This document shows positions 24,908 through 34,555 of a stretch of 64,000 nucleotides of DNA, one piece after another. The notes under the pieces are model-generated. The model made no database searches and was not told where the DNA came from. It worked only from the letters and a program-made list of their open reading frames with translations. The stretch comes from Hyphomicrobiales bacterium (GTDB lineage: Bacteria > Pseudomonadota > Alphaproteobacteria > Rhizobiales > Xanthobacteraceae). The position numbers and the translations under genes were made by a program. The first letter of the stretch is position 1. Every line of letters starts with the position of its first letter. The stretch spans positions 124,001 to 188,000 of the forward strand of contig JAFKKN010000004.1 in NCBI GenBank assembly GCA_017305535.1, given 5' to 3'.

Positions 24908-25831
24908 AATAAAAGTTCCGCAGTACCCCTCCGACTACCGTCCCTCAACGGCTTGCGGGCGTTCGAGGCCGCGGCGCGACATCTGTCCTTCACGGCGGCG
25001 GCGGCCGAACTGAACGTGACCCAGACCGCCGTGAGCCATCAGATCCGGCGGCTGGAACAGGAACTCGGAATCAAGCTGTTCGCCCGGCGGAATCGAACCA
25101 TCGCGCTCACCGCCGAGGCGCAGGAATACCTTCCCCGTATCCGCGCCGCCTTCAACGATCTGCGGCTCGCCACCGCGCGGCTGCGGCAGAAGGACAACGA
25201 CCGGGTGCTGACGGTCAGCACGCTGGCTTCACTGGCGGCGAAGTGGCTGCTGCCACGCCTCGTCGCGTTTCAGGAAACCCACCCCTCAATCGATGTCCGT
25301 ATCACGACCTCGACCGAACTGGTTGATTTCAATAGCGGCGACGTCGATGCCGCGATTCGCTATGGACGCGGCAACTGGCCGGGCCTGCGCGCCGACTGGC
25401 TGATGGCCGACCGGATGTTTCCGGTGTGCAGCCCCGCGCTGCTGCAGGGCGAGCGGCTGCTGCGGCGGCCGGAAGACCTGCGCGACCATGTCCTGCTGCA
25501 CACCAGCGGCGCCTCACGCGACGACTGGCGACTGTGGTTGACCGCCGCCGGGCTGCCGGCCGACCTGTCCGGCCACGGCGGCCTGACCTTCGACCTCAAC
25601 TTCGTCACCGTGCAGGCCGCGATTGACGGCCACGGCGTCGCCATCGGCCGCACATCCTACGTACGCGACGATATCGCCAAGGGCCGTCTGGTGGTGCCGT
25701 TCGACATCACGTTGCCGCTCGATGCCGGTTTTTATCTGGTGTCGCCGGAAGATCGCGCCGACACGCCGAAGCTCGCGACATTTCGGCAGTGGCTGCTGGA
25801 CTCGATCCGCGCCGCCGACAGCGGAATCTGA
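24905..25831 (+). CDS. LysR family regulator, GcvA-like
   Basis: A 308-residue regulator. LNGLRAFEAAARHLSFTAAA and ELNVTQTAVSHQIRRLEQEL give the N-terminal helix-turn-helix of the GcvA-like branch. The effector-binding domain follows from about residue 95, with a typical end FRQWLLDSIRAA. The ATG at 24905 has no Shine-Dalgarno sequence and overlaps a palindrome, so the message may be leaderless. Likely targets are the divergent DUF1127 gene or the downstream transporter at 25987, 155 bases away. GcvA itself controls glycine cleavage, but no such genes are here. Confidence 0.92.
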   Translation: MNKSSAVPLRLPSLNGLRAFEAAARHLSFTAAAAELNVTQTAVSHQIRRLEQELGIKLFARRNRTIALTAEAQEYLPRIRAAFNDLRLATARLRQKDNDRVLTVSTLASLAAKWLLPRLVAFQETHPSIDVRITTSTELVDFNSGDVDAAIRYGRGNWPGLRADWLMADRMFPVCSPALLQGERLLRRPEDLRDHVLLHTSGASRDDWRLWLTAAGLPADLSGHGGLTFDLNFVTVQAAIDGHGVAIGRTSYVRDDIAKGRLVVPFDITLPLDAGFYLVSPEDRADTPKLATFRQWLLDSIRAADSGI

Positions 25832-25986
25832 CGCAGCCGAATACCATTCCTCCGCGAAAGTAACGCCCGGCCCGCATTCCGGCTGGCGCGCCCGCAGCGC
25901 TGTGCCATATTGTCGCACAAGTGATCGTCCCTGCGATCCGCCGGGACGCGCAAGAAACCGACGCAAGAACAATGGGGGAGCACGCC

Positions 25987-27300
25987 ATGTCGCAATCGAA
26001 TCCAGGCCAACCGGCACTGATCGGGTCCCGCATCGGCGCCATCCTGCGCGCGACCAGCGGCAACTTCCTTGAGCAGTTCGACTTCTTCCTGTTCGGCTTC
26101 TACGCCAGCGCGATCGCGAAGGCCTTCTTCCCCGCGCAAAACGAAACCGCGGCGCTGCTCAATACCTTCGGCGTGTTCTGGCTCGGCGCGTTGATGCGGC
26201 CGGTCGGCGCCATCGTGCTTGGCGCCTATATCGACCGCATCGGCCGCCGCAAGGGCCTGATCGTGACGCTGGCGATCATGGCGGCGGGAACGGTCACCAT
26301 CGCGTTCTGTCCGAGCTACGCCACCATCGGCGTCGCGGCGCCGATCATCGTGCTGATCGGCCGCTTGCTGCAAGGCTTCTCCGCCGGCGTCGAACTCGGC
26401 GGCGTGTCGGTCTATCTCGCGGAGATTTCGACGCCCGGCAATCGCGGCTTCTACACCTCGTTCCAGTCGTCGAGCCAGCAGGTCGCGATCTTTGTCGCCG
26501 CCATCATCGGCTTCATCCTGAGCGAGATGATGCCGGCGGACATGGTGGCGAGCTGGGGCTGGCGCATTCCGTTCTTTATCGGCTGCCTGATCATTCCGTT
26601 CCTGTTCTTCCTGCGACGCACGCTGGAGGAAACGCCGGAATTCCTGGCGATGAAGAAGCACCCGACGGCGAGCGAGGTGTTCGCATCCGCACTGGCCAAC
26701 TGGCGCATCGTCGTGCTCGGGATGATGATCGCCGTGCTCACCACGACGACGTTCTATTTCGTTACCGTCTACACGCCCACCTTCGGCAAGACCGTGCTGA
26801 AACTGTCGACGCAGGATGCGCTGCTGGTGACGCTGCTGGTGGCCGTGACCAACTTCATCTGGAATCCGGTCGGCGGCGCATTGTCAGACCGCGTCGGTCG
26901 CAAGCCGGTGCTGATCACCATCGCCGTGCTGTCGCTCGTCACCGCCTATCCGGCACTGCACTGGCTGGTTGCCGCGCCAACCTTCGGCAAGATGCTGGCG
27001 GTGGAAATGATGTTCTCGTTCTACTTCGGCGTCTACAGCGGCACCATGCTCGGCTGTCTCGTCGAAATCGTACCGAAGCACGTGCGCACCACCTGCTTCT
27101 CGATGGCATTCGCGCTGGCGGCTGGCCTGTTCGGCACCTTCACCCCGTTCGCGGCGACATGGCTGATCCAGCGCACCGGCGACAAGGCCTCGCCGGCCTA
27201 TTGGCTGATGTGCGCGGCGGCGCTCGGCATCATCGCGGCGGCGACGGTCTATCGCGGCGGCCGCGCGATGGAAACACGAGAGGTCGCCGCGACGACTTGA
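25987..27300 (+). CDS. MFS transporter, metabolite:H+ symporter (MHS) type
   Basis: A 437-residue integral membrane protein with 12 predicted helices. [20 protein letters not shown] is the MFS loop 2-3 motif. [20 protein letters not shown] followed by [20 protein letters not shown] is the helix-4/loop pattern of MHS carriers for citrate, tricarballylate or proline-betaine. The start at 25987 has GGGGGAG upstream. The substrate is probably a carboxylic acid. It follows a LysR regulator on the same strand and may be its target. Confidence 0.9.
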   Translation: MSQSNPGQPALIGSRIGAILRATSGNFLEQFDFFLFGFYASAIAKAFFPAQNETAALLNTFGVFWLGALMRPVGAIVLGAYIDRIGRRKGLIVTLAIMAAGTVTIAFCPSYATIGVAAPIIVLIGRLLQGFSAGVELGGVSVYLAEISTPGNRGFYTSFQSSSQQVAIFVAAIIGFILSEMMPADMVASWGWRIPFFIGCLIIPFLFFLRRTLEETPEFLAMKKHPTASEVFASALANWRIVVLGMMIAVLTTTTFYFVTVYTPTFGKTVLKLSTQDALLVTLLVAVTNFIWNPVGGALSDRVGRKPVLITIAVLSLVTAYPALHWLVAAPTFGKMLAVEMMFSFYFGVYSGTMLGCLVEIVPKHVRTTCFSMAFALAAGLFGTFTPFAATWLIQRTGDKASPAYWLMCAAALGIIAAATVYRGGRAMETREVAATT

Positions 27301-27312
27301 GAGGACGCGGAA

Positions 27313-27669
27313 TCAACGCCGCGTCAGCCACGCGAAAATCCATCCCGTGGCGAGACCCATGGCGCCACCGACGATCTTGACGCTGGCATCGAACAGCCGG
27401 CCATGGCGCGACGGCTCCAGCAGTTGAAACGCTTCGAGCAGGATCGCCGCGCCGATCACCACCACCGCCGCCAGCACGATGTGGCGCGGATAGGCCGCAC
27501 CAAACAGCGTGCCCACCACCGCGAATGCCACCAGTCGTTCGAGTCGCGGCGAGAAGCCGGTCTCCGGCCTGACCCAGATCGGCCCCACGGTGACGAACGC
27601 GATGTAACCGAGGCACAGCCACGCCATGATACGCGTGAGGCGGCGAAAGGCGGGGCTTTGCAAATCCAT
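27313..27669 (-). CDS. VanZ-like small membrane protein
   Basis: A 118-residue protein with about three to four membrane helices. KIVGGAMGLATGWIFAWL and EAFQLLEPSRHGRLFDASVK are the VanZ-type pattern, Gln-Leu plus Arg-x3-Asp-x2-x-Asn/Lys-x2-Gly. VanZ itself gives low-level teicoplanin resistance, but most homologues have unknown roles in the envelope. The gene converges on the MFS gene, with 12 bases between the stops. Confidence 0.75.
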   Translation of the reverse strand: MDLQSPAFRRLTRIMAWLCLGYIAFVTVGPIWVRPETGFSPRLERLVAFAVVGTLFGAAYPRHIVLAAVVVIGAAILLEAFQLLEPSRHGRLFDASVKIVGGAMGLATGWIFAWLTRR

Positions 27670-27921
27670 GACCTGATCAATCCGGGAGATAGACGACGTG
27701 AGAATAACAATGCCGCACCTGTTATGACGGTGCGCGCCGGCTTTGCAACCGGGCAGCCCTCACTTCCGCGTCATGTGAGGCCATGCTGTCACCCACGATG
27801 AATGTGGTTAACAGCACGACGACATGGACCTGTACCGTGTCGCGCCGGATTTCGGTCGCGCATCACCCGCAACCGGGCTACGATCATGCAATCCCATACC
27901 TTCGGAGCCAATCGTCCTCCC

Positions 27922-29046
27922 ATGCCGATCGATCCCATTGCCCTGTCGCGCGAGTTGATCGCATTCAACACCGTCAACCCGCCCGGTCAGGAATTGGCCT
28001 GCATCAGGCATCTCGAGCGCATTCTCGCCGGCGCCGGACTTGAGACGTCGATCCAGACCTTCGCGCCGGATCGCGCCAATCTGGTTGCGCGCATCAAAGG
28101 CAACGATAGCAGGCTGCCGCTGTGCTTCACCGGTCACGTCGACACGGTCCCGCTCGGCAACGCGCCGTGGAGCGTCGACCCGTTCGCCGGCGAGATCATC
28201 GACGGCAAGCTCTATGGCCGCGGCAGCACCGACATGAAATGCGGCGTCGCCGCCTTCGCCGCGGCAATATGCAACACCGCCGACAAGCTACGCGGCAACG
28301 GCGGCGTGTTGCTGGCGATCACCGCCGGCGAGGAGATCGGCTGCGAGGGCGCATTCGAAATGGCCAAGGCGGACATTCTCGGCAAGGCCGGCGCGCTGGT
28401 GGTGGCGGAGCCGACATCGAACGTCGCCGTGGTCGGCCACAAGGGCGCGCTGTGGCTCAAGCTGATCACCAAGGGCGTCACCGCGCACGGCTCGATGCCG
28501 CATCTCGGCGTCAACGCCGCCTACAAGGCGGCGCGCGCCATCGCGCTGCTTGAGAAATTCCAATTCAACGTCGCGCCGCATCCGCATCTCGGCCCGCCGA
28601 CGCTCAACGTCGGCACCGTGCACGCCGGGCTCAACACCAATTCGGTGCCGGACCGCGCCGAGATCGGTCTCGATATTCGCAGCATTCCAGCGCTCCCGCA
28701 TGACCGCATCAAGGAACAGCTCGCCGCCGAACTCGGCGACGACGTCGAGATCGAAACCATCGTCGATGTCGGCGCGGTGTGGAGCGAACCCGCGACGCCG
28801 TGGATCAAGCATGTGGTGAAGAGCGCCGAAGACGCGCTCGGCGAAAGTTTCGGCGCGGCACCGCGCACCGCGCCTTACTTCACCGATGCCTCGGTGCTGA
28901 CGCCCGCGCTCGGCAATCCGCCGACCATCATTCTCGGCCCCGGCGAAGCCGGCAAGGCACACCAGACCGACGAATATTGCGCGGTCGATCTCATTCACAA
29001 GGCTACCGACATCTACGCGAAGCTGGCGGCGGACTGGGTGCGTTAG
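27922..29046 (+). CDS. M20 family deacylase, ArgE/DapE type
   Basis: A 374-residue zinc hydrolase. FTGHVDTVPLGN gives the first metal His-x-Asp, and YGRGSTDMKCGVAAFAAAI the bridging Asp. ITAGEEIGCEGA supplies the catalytic Glu and a ligand, and VVAEPTSNVAVVGHKGALWL the next Glu. HQTDEYCAVDLIHKATDIYA carries the last His. This is a complete set for N-acetylornithine deacetylase or succinyl-diaminopimelate desuccinylase-like enzymes, but the substrate cannot be fixed. ATG choices are 27886 and 27922; I use the second because it matches family length. Its stop overlaps the stop of the convergent hydroxyacid dehydrogenase gene by four bases. Confidence 0.85.
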   Translation: MPIDPIALSRELIAFNTVNPPGQELACIRHLERILAGAGLETSIQTFAPDRANLVARIKGNDSRLPLCFTGHVDTVPLGNAPWSVDPFAGEIIDGKLYGRGSTDMKCGVAAFAAAICNTADKLRGNGGVLLAITAGEEIGCEGAFEMAKADILGKAGALVVAEPTSNVAVVGHKGALWLKLITKGVTAHGSMPHLGVNAAYKAARAIALLEKFQFNVAPHPHLGPPTLNVGTVHAGLNTNSVPDRAEIGLDIRSIPALPHDRIKEQLAAELGDDVEIETIVDVGAVWSEPATPWIKHVVKSAEDALGESFGAAPRTAPYFTDASVLTPALGNPPTIILGPGEAGKAHQTDEYCAVDLIHKATDIYAKLAADWVR

Positions 29047-30008
29047 TACCCGCGCGCGATATCGACGACATTTTGCAGCGGCTCGCCGGCCTCGAGCCGC
29101 GCGATCTGCTTGGCCACATAGACCGAGATCGCATCGGCATCGGTATCGGCGGCGTTGTGCGGCGTGACGACGACGCGGGGATGAGTCCACAACGGGCTGT
29201 CCACCGGCAACGGTTCGGTCTCGAACACGTCGAGCGTTGCGGCGAGCAAGGTGCCGTCGTCGAGACATGACAGGATATCGGCCTCGACCTGCAAGCCGCC
29301 ACGCCCCGCATTGATCAGCACCGGGCCGCCGAGCGGCGAATTGCGCGCCAGCTTTTCAAACAGCCGCCGGTCGAGGATGTGTCGCGTGTCCGGCGTCAGC
29401 GGCAACAGGCACACCAGGATGTGCGTCTTCGCCAGAAACGGCGCGAGGCCGTCGCGGCCGCTGAAGCATTCGACGCCGTCGATCGTCTTCGCACTATTGC
29501 TCCAGCCCGCCACGCGAAAGCCGATGCGACGCAGCACCTCGGCCGCGTCGCGGCCCAGCGTGCCGAGCCCCATCATGCCGACGGTGACGGCACCGGCGGC
29601 CCATTGCGCACCGGGTTGCCACAACTTGCGCGCCTGATCGTCACGCAACGAAAGCTGCTGCCGGTGATGCATCAGCACATGCAGCACGACATACTCCGTC
29701 ATGCGGCCGGTGAGATCGTCCACCGCGACGCGCACGATCGGCACCTTCGGCAAGGTCGGGTCCGCCATCAGCGCATCGACGCCGGCGCCGAGATTGAAGA
29801 CGGCGCGCAGATTGCGGAATGCGGCCAGCACGCCCGGCTGAGGTTTCCACACGGCGGCATAATGCACGTCGTCCGGATCGGCGATCTGTTCGGGCAGCAG
29901 CACGACCTTGCGGCCGCCCCCGACAGCGTTGAAGCGCTCGACCCAGCGCTGCGGCGACCAGTTGTCGGCGCCGCCCTGAATCGACAGAACGAGTGTGCCT
30001 TTGCTCAT
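29043..30008 (-). CDS. D-2-hydroxyacid dehydrogenase, GhrA-like
   Basis: A 321-residue NAD(P)-dependent dehydrogenase that would reduce glyoxylate or hydroxypyruvate. VGMMGLGTLGRDAAEVLRRI is the nucleotide-binding Gly-x-Gly-x2-Gly. The catalytic residues are in VLINAGRGGLQVEADI (Arg), DVFETEPLPVDSPLW (Glu) and VVVTPHNAADTDADAI (His). The length and the short N-terminal domain fit GhrA, not GhrB. The ATG at 30008 starts MSKGTLVLSIQGG. It converges on the ArgE-type gene. Confidence 0.88.
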   Translation of the reverse strand: MSKGTLVLSIQGGADNWSPQRWVERFNAVGGGRKVVLLPEQIADPDDVHYAAVWKPQPGVLAAFRNLRAVFNLGAGVDALMADPTLPKVPIVRVAVDDLTGRMTEYVVLHVLMHHRQQLSLRDDQARKLWQPGAQWAAGAVTVGMMGLGTLGRDAAEVLRRIGFRVAGWSNSAKTIDGVECFSGRDGLAPFLAKTHILVCLLPLTPDTRHILDRRLFEKLARNSPLGGPVLINAGRGGLQVEADILSCLDDGTLLAATLDVFETEPLPVDSPLWTHPRVVVTPHNAADTDADAISVYVAKQIARLEAGEPLQNVVDIARGY

Positions 30009-30240
30009 GCCCGCGTCGTCTTCTTTGATTTGAGGTTTTCAGGATGCTTCGGGAACCGAGGCATGCGGCGGCGCAGCGCGACGCCGCACCAAAATGCAAA
30101 ACTAGCTCTTGCAAATGGGCTACCGCAAGCCGACGCTGTTGTGGCACGATGGCCTCGCGCGCCTTCACCGGCCGCAGGACACATCGACAATCGCGCTGCC
30201 GTCGCGCAACACGCGGCGACAGGGCAAGGATACGTGAATC

Positions 30241-30726
30241 GTGATCAAGGCTTCCGATATTCTGATTGCCAGACGCGCCGATACCAAAGCGCGCGCCGAT
30301 TTTCCGACCTGGCGAATGATGGCCAAACTCAACGCCACCAGTTCGCTGTCGAGCGAAGCACAGGCGTTTCTGGCGGAATACGAGAAGCGGCTCAAGGAAA
30401 TGAGCGAGGCCGAGGCGACCGAGGCCACGATTCAGGCGATCTATCGCAGCTACTATGCCGAAATGGGTGGCGCCGGCACCGCGCCCGACGCCAGCATCGC
30501 CCATCCGAAAACCCACCTGAAGGGCGCCCCCCCGGCTGCCCCGGCAAACGCCGGCCCACGCGACACCGCCGAAACGCCGCCAGACAACGTCATTGCATTG
30601 CAGCAAGCGCGCCGCGCGCAATCGAAGCCGGCAGCAGCCGCGTCAGCGCAAAAGCCCCGTCTGCCGGTGGCGTTGATATTCATCTGCCTCATCATCATCA
30701 CCGTTGGGCTGCGCTACCTGCTCTAG
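30241..30726 (+). CDS. Tail-anchored hypothetical protein
   Basis: A 161-residue protein I do not recognise. Residues 1-75 look helical and charged (SEAQAFLAEYEKRLKEMSEA), 80-135 are Ala/Pro-rich and probably disordered, and the last 21 residues are a single hydrophobic helix, LPVALIFICLIIITVGLRYL, reaching almost to the C-terminus. This gives a tail-anchored topology with the bulk in the cytoplasm. The start is a GTG with AAGGA ten bases before it; an ATG at 30316 is the alternative. It lies upstream of an acyl-CoA ligase gene but is separated by 146 bases. Confidence 0.62.
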   Translation: MIKASDILIARRADTKARADFPTWRMMAKLNATSSLSSEAQAFLAEYEKRLKEMSEAEATEATIQAIYRSYYAEMGGAGTAPDASIAHPKTHLKGAPPAAPANAGPRDTAETPPDNVIALQQARRAQSKPAAAASAQKPRLPVALIFICLIIITVGLRYLL

Positions 30727-30872
30727 ACAGCCGATCCCGGTGACGACCGCTGCCGCGCCAGGCGGCGCGTGATGCCGTCCGCGTTTTAACTTCACATTTC
30801 CGGCGCGCGGGCGGACGATCGCTTGCTTCACACGCGTCAAAATCGACTTCAAGACACCACAAGGATACGACG

Positions 30873-32477
30873 ATGGGCTGGTCGAACATCTCCCTTCCCG
30901 CCATGCAGATCGAAGCCCATTTCGGCGACCGGCTGATCCCCCTGTTCCAGCAGCGCCCGCGCAGCGTCTGGGAGATGATCGAGGCCGCCGGCCGGCGCAA
31001 CCCGGACGGCGAGGCTATTGTGTTCGGCGACGAGCGGTTGAACTGGCGCGAAACGGTGCGACGCTCCTCGGCCATCGCCGCCGGCCTCAAGGACCTCGGC
31101 CTGCAACCGGGCGACCGCCTCGCCGTGCTGGTCGGCAACCGCACCGAATTCGTGCTGACGCTCTATGCCGCCGCCCAACTCGGCCTGATCGCGGTACTGC
31201 TCTCCACCCGGCTGCAAAAGCCGGAAGTCGCTTACATGCTCAACGACTGCGGCGCGGCGGCCATCATCTTCGACACCGCATTGGCAAACCGCCTGCCGGA
31301 CACCAGTGATGTACCCGACCTGCGCCACCGCATCGCGGTGGGCGACACGGCCACGACGCCCACGCTGGCGCAACTGACGGAGCGACCGCCACTCGCCGCC
31401 GCCGCACAGGTGGCCGAGGACGACACCGCGATGATCATGTACACCTCCGGCACCACCGGGCGACCGAAGGGCGCGATGCTGTCGCATGGCAACATCATCC
31501 ACTCGGCAATGATCTATGAAGCGTGCATGGAACTGGCGCCGACCGACCGCTCCATCGCCGCGGTGCCGCTCGCCCATGTCACCGGCGTCATCGCCAACGT
31601 CATGGCGATGGCGCGCTGCGCCGGCGCGCTGATCATCGTCGCCGAATTCAAGGCCGCCGATTATCTGCGGGTCGCGGCGCGCGAGCGCGCGACGCAGACC
31701 ATCATGGTGCCGGCGATGTACAACCTCTGCCTGCTGCAAGCCGATTTCGACAGTTACGATCTCTCGTCGTGGCGGATCGGCGGCTATGGCGGCGCGCCAA
31801 TGCCAAGCTCCACCATCGAGAAACTGGCGCAGAAAATCCCCGGCCTGAAACTGATCAACGCCTACGGCGCCACCGAGACAACCTCACCCTCGACGATCAT
31901 GCCTCCGGCCTTTACCGCGACGCATAGCGACAGCGTCGGCCTGCCCTGCCCCGGTGCCACCATCGTGGTGATGGACGATGCCGGCCGCGAGGTGCCGCGC
32001 GGCGATGTCGGCGAATTATGGATTCACGGCGGCTCGGTGATCAAAGGTTATTGGAACAAGCCGGAAGCCACCGCCGAAAGCTTTACCGGTGGATTCTGGC
32101 ATTCCGGCGATCTCGGCTCCATCGACGAGCAGGACTTCGTGCGGGTGTTCGACCGCAAGAAGGACATGATCAATCGTGGCGGCCACAAGATCTATTCGGC
32201 GGAAGTGGAATCGGTGCTCGCCAGTCACGCCGACGTGGTGGAAAGCGCCATCATCGCCAAACCGTGCCCGGTGCTCGGCGAGCGCGTCCACGCCGTCGTG
32301 GTCACCCGCAATCCCGCGCTCGACGTCTCGGCGCTGCGTGCCTGGTGCGCCGCGCGCCTCTCCGACTACAAGGTGCCGGAAACCGTCACCGTGAGCACCG
32401 ATCCTCTCCCGCGCAACGCCAACGGCAAGGTGCTGAAGAAGCAGTTGCGCGAGGTGTTGTTGCGGGAATTGGCATAG
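30873..32477 (+). CDS. Acyl-CoA synthetase (AMP-dependent ligase)
   Basis: A 534-residue ligase. MIMYTSGTTGRPKGAMLSHG is the A3 motif. NAYGATETTSPSTIMP is the A5 motif, FWHSGDLGSIDEQDFVRVFD is A7, and DRKKDMINRGGHKIYSAEVE is A8. LPRNANGKVLKKQLREVLL carries the A10 lysine. The start has AAGGA seven bases upstream. It resembles ligases for medium-chain or aromatic acids. It is a single gene, and a pair of repeats follows it, so it is not part of the first acyl-CoA block. Confidence 0.9.
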   Translation: MGWSNISLPAMQIEAHFGDRLIPLFQQRPRSVWEMIEAAGRRNPDGEAIVFGDERLNWRETVRRSSAIAAGLKDLGLQPGDRLAVLVGNRTEFVLTLYAAAQLGLIAVLLSTRLQKPEVAYMLNDCGAAAIIFDTALANRLPDTSDVPDLRHRIAVGDTATTPTLAQLTERPPLAAAAQVAEDDTAMIMYTSGTTGRPKGAMLSHGNIIHSAMIYEACMELAPTDRSIAAVPLAHVTGVIANVMAMARCAGALIIVAEFKAADYLRVAARERATQTIMVPAMYNLCLLQADFDSYDLSSWRIGGYGGAPMPSSTIEKLAQKIPGLKLINAYGATETTSPSTIMPPAFTATHSDSVGLPCPGATIVVMDDAGREVPRGDVGELWIHGGSVIKGYWNKPEATAESFTGGFWHSGDLGSIDEQDFVRVFDRKKDMINRGGHKIYSAEVESVLASHADVVESAIIAKPCPVLGERVHAVVVTRNPALDVSALRAWCAARLSDYKVPETVTVSTDPLPRNANGKVLKKQLREVLLRELA

Positions 32478-32507
32478 AAAAGATTCGTGCGAGGCTTCGC
32501 GGGAATC

Positions 32508-32530
32508 GTCCCCGCCTGTGCGGGGACGAT
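32508..32530. repeat. Family-B repeat, single hairpin arm
   Basis: CGTCCCCGCCTG TGCGGGGACG is directly followed by a family-A repeat. Confidence 0.65.
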
Positions 32531-32534
32531 TCTT

Positions 32535-32625
32535 CGTCATGGTCGGATTTATTCCGGCCATCCACACTTGCTTGCTGACGTGTCTTTTAAGACGTGGATG
32601 GCCGGGACAAGCCCGGCCATGACGG
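32535..32625. repeat. Family-A repeat, short form, left arm decayed
   Basis: The left arm is decayed (CGTCATGGTCGGATTTATTC). The right arm is intact (ACGTGGATGGCCGGGACAAG followed by CCCGGCCATGACG). It is adjacent to a family-B hairpin. Confidence 0.75.
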
Positions 32626-32672
32626 AAACACTAACGTCATTGCAATGACGGCCGATATCGACGTCTTCGTCT

Positions 32673-34349
32673 TCACCGCACCCGCTTCACCGGTGCCGAC
32701 AGCCGGTCGGTGCGGTCGCGTTCGGTGAGATCGACCACGGTGGCCATCGGCGCGACCAGTTCGTAGACATAGCTGACATCGGTGAAGTAACGCTTGGCGC
32801 TGCCGCCGAGCGCTTCCGGCGCGACGCGGTCGAGCAGGATCACACCGAACTCGCTGTCGGGGCGGCGGGTGGCGGCGCTGGTGTTGAACTCTTCCCAGCG
32901 GAAATGAAAGATCGCGTCGCGCGGATCGCCTTCCACTGTCCACTGCGCCACCACGTGCGGATGCTTGCCCACCAGCGACAGTCCCTCGTCGGTGTGCGAG
33001 GCCAGCTCGAAGAACAGCAGCGACAAGCTTTGCGCGGCGCGAGCGCTGACGGAAATATCAGGTCCGTTCACCGCGATGCGGTCGGCGTTGGGGATGGCGC
33101 GCGCCTCGAACAGGCCCTTCAGCGGCACACCCTGCCAGCGGCTTTCGCTGAGCAGTGACACCACGTTGGACATCGCGTGGATGCGCCCGATCAGCAGATC
33201 GCGCGCGACGTCGATGTCCGCGCCGTGCCGCATGGTGCGGGTGACGATCGACTGGATCACCGCGAGAATGTTTTTGACGCGGTGATTGAGTTCATCGATC
33301 ACCGCCGTCAGCCGGTGCTCGAAGCCGATCCGCATCCGGATTTCGCGGCTCATGCGCACGTTGTTGTAGGCGATGTAACCGAACAGCCCGCAGATGATCG
33401 CGGTGAGCGCGAAGCCGATCGCCGCCACCACCGCCGCCAATTCAAGCGCGCGTTGCTCGGTATTGGTTTTGGAATAATAAGCCAGTTGCCAGTCGCGCCC
33501 GCCGAAAGTCACGGTCCGCACCACCGGCGGCGGCGCGGCGGTGATGCCGTCATCCGCCGGCTGCACCTGCGGACGGGCGACGATCCGATCATTCTGATCG
33601 ACGATCAACTCGGTTCCCTTGCTGGCCGGACTGCGCAGCGCGATGGAGAATAACGACATCTCGTCGTTGGTCAGCATCAGCGGCGCGAGTTCATAGGAGA
33701 ACGTGATAAAGCCGATCGGCTGTCCGGTATTCTCCTGCAACACCGGCGTCGCCAGCACCACGCCGACCGGGCCGTTCGGCCGCAACAGCGGCAGCGGCGC
33801 GGAGGCCGCCGGCTGCTTCGTCTCCAGCGCCTGTTGCAACATCGCCTTCAGCACCGGCTGGTCGTCGAGTTCGCGCCCGGGAAAACCCTCGGTCTCGCCG
33901 TTGCGCGGCTCGACATCCATCAGCACGTCAAGCGGGCCGTCGAGCGCGGCGGGATCGAGCGGCTTGTCGTTGAAACTGCGAATGTCCGGGTTCGGGAAAC
34001 CGGCGCCTTGCAGTTCGGCCTGGGCTTGCGGCAGTTCGCCCGGCTGCAACCGCGCGATCCAGCCCGCCACCATGAAATCGGTCTTGAAGGCGTAGATCGA
34101 GGTGCGCAGCGGCTTCAGCATGTTGGCCTTGGTCACCGTCGGCGAATGAAACAGGCCGGACGAAACCCGCGCCAGCAGTTCGCGCTCGGTGAGGCGATCC
34201 TGGACCAGGCTGGCGTTGACGTCGATGGCGCGCGACAGCGCGATGCGATTGACCGTCAATTCCTGATCGTGGGCGCGATACGCGGCGAGGCCTGAGAGCA
34301 GCATCCCCAGCAGCGCGATGAACCCGATAATGAACCCCAGCCTGACCAC
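32673..34349 (-). CDS. CHASE-domain HWE-type sensor histidine kinase with degenerate ATPase domain
   Basis: A 558-residue sensor. A membrane helix lies at about 5-24, then a periplasmic CHASE domain at about 30-295 and a second helix at about 303-325. A dimerisation/phosphoacceptor helix with DELNHRVKNILAVIQSI follows, with the acceptor at His356. The C-terminal ATPase region keeps HWE-like Trp-Glu (FRWEEFNTSAATRR). The N-box reads FFELASHTDEGLSL, where active family members have a conserved Asn followed by KYGALS, and the glycine box reads SEFGVILL with Glu in place of the first Gly. It may therefore bind ATP poorly. The start is a GTG at 34349. It has no adjacent response regulator. Confidence 0.85.
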   Translation of the reverse strand: MVRLGFIIGFIALLGMLLSGLAAYRAHDQELTVNRIALSRAIDVNASLVQDRLTERELLARVSSGLFHSPTVTKANMLKPLRTSIYAFKTDFMVAGWIARLQPGELPQAQAELQGAGFPNPDIRSFNDKPLDPAALDGPLDVLMDVEPRNGETEGFPGRELDDQPVLKAMLQQALETKQPAASAPLPLLRPNGPVGVVLATPVLQENTGQPIGFITFSYELAPLMLTNDEMSLFSIALRSPASKGTELIVDQNDRIVARPQVQPADDGITAAPPPVVRTVTFGGRDWQLAYYSKTNTEQRALELAAVVAAIGFALTAIICGLFGYIAYNNVRMSREIRMRIGFEHRLTAVIDELNHRVKNILAVIQSIVTRTMRHGADIDVARDLLIGRIHAMSNVVSLLSESRWQGVPLKGLFEARAIPNADRIAVNGPDISVSARAAQSLSLLFFELASHTDEGLSLVGKHPHVVAQWTVEGDPRDAIFHFRWEEFNTSAATRRPDSEFGVILLDRVAPEALGGSAKRYFTDVSYVYELVAPMATVVDLTERDRTDRLSAPVKRVR

Positions 34350-34555
34350 GCGCTCACTCGAAAATGCAGTCGATCAAAATCCGTCCGCCGCGATATCCGT
34401 CCATGTTGATATCCGGCTCGAAGCCGGCCCCTTGCCGATCCGGCCTCGCCGGCGCGATTGCCGGCCGCGGCCGAGCCAAGCTGGAATGATGACAACCATG
34501 CGACGCGTCAATGGTTCCGCCCCGCCGCAACGGCGGAGCGGCCGGGCGCGAACGA

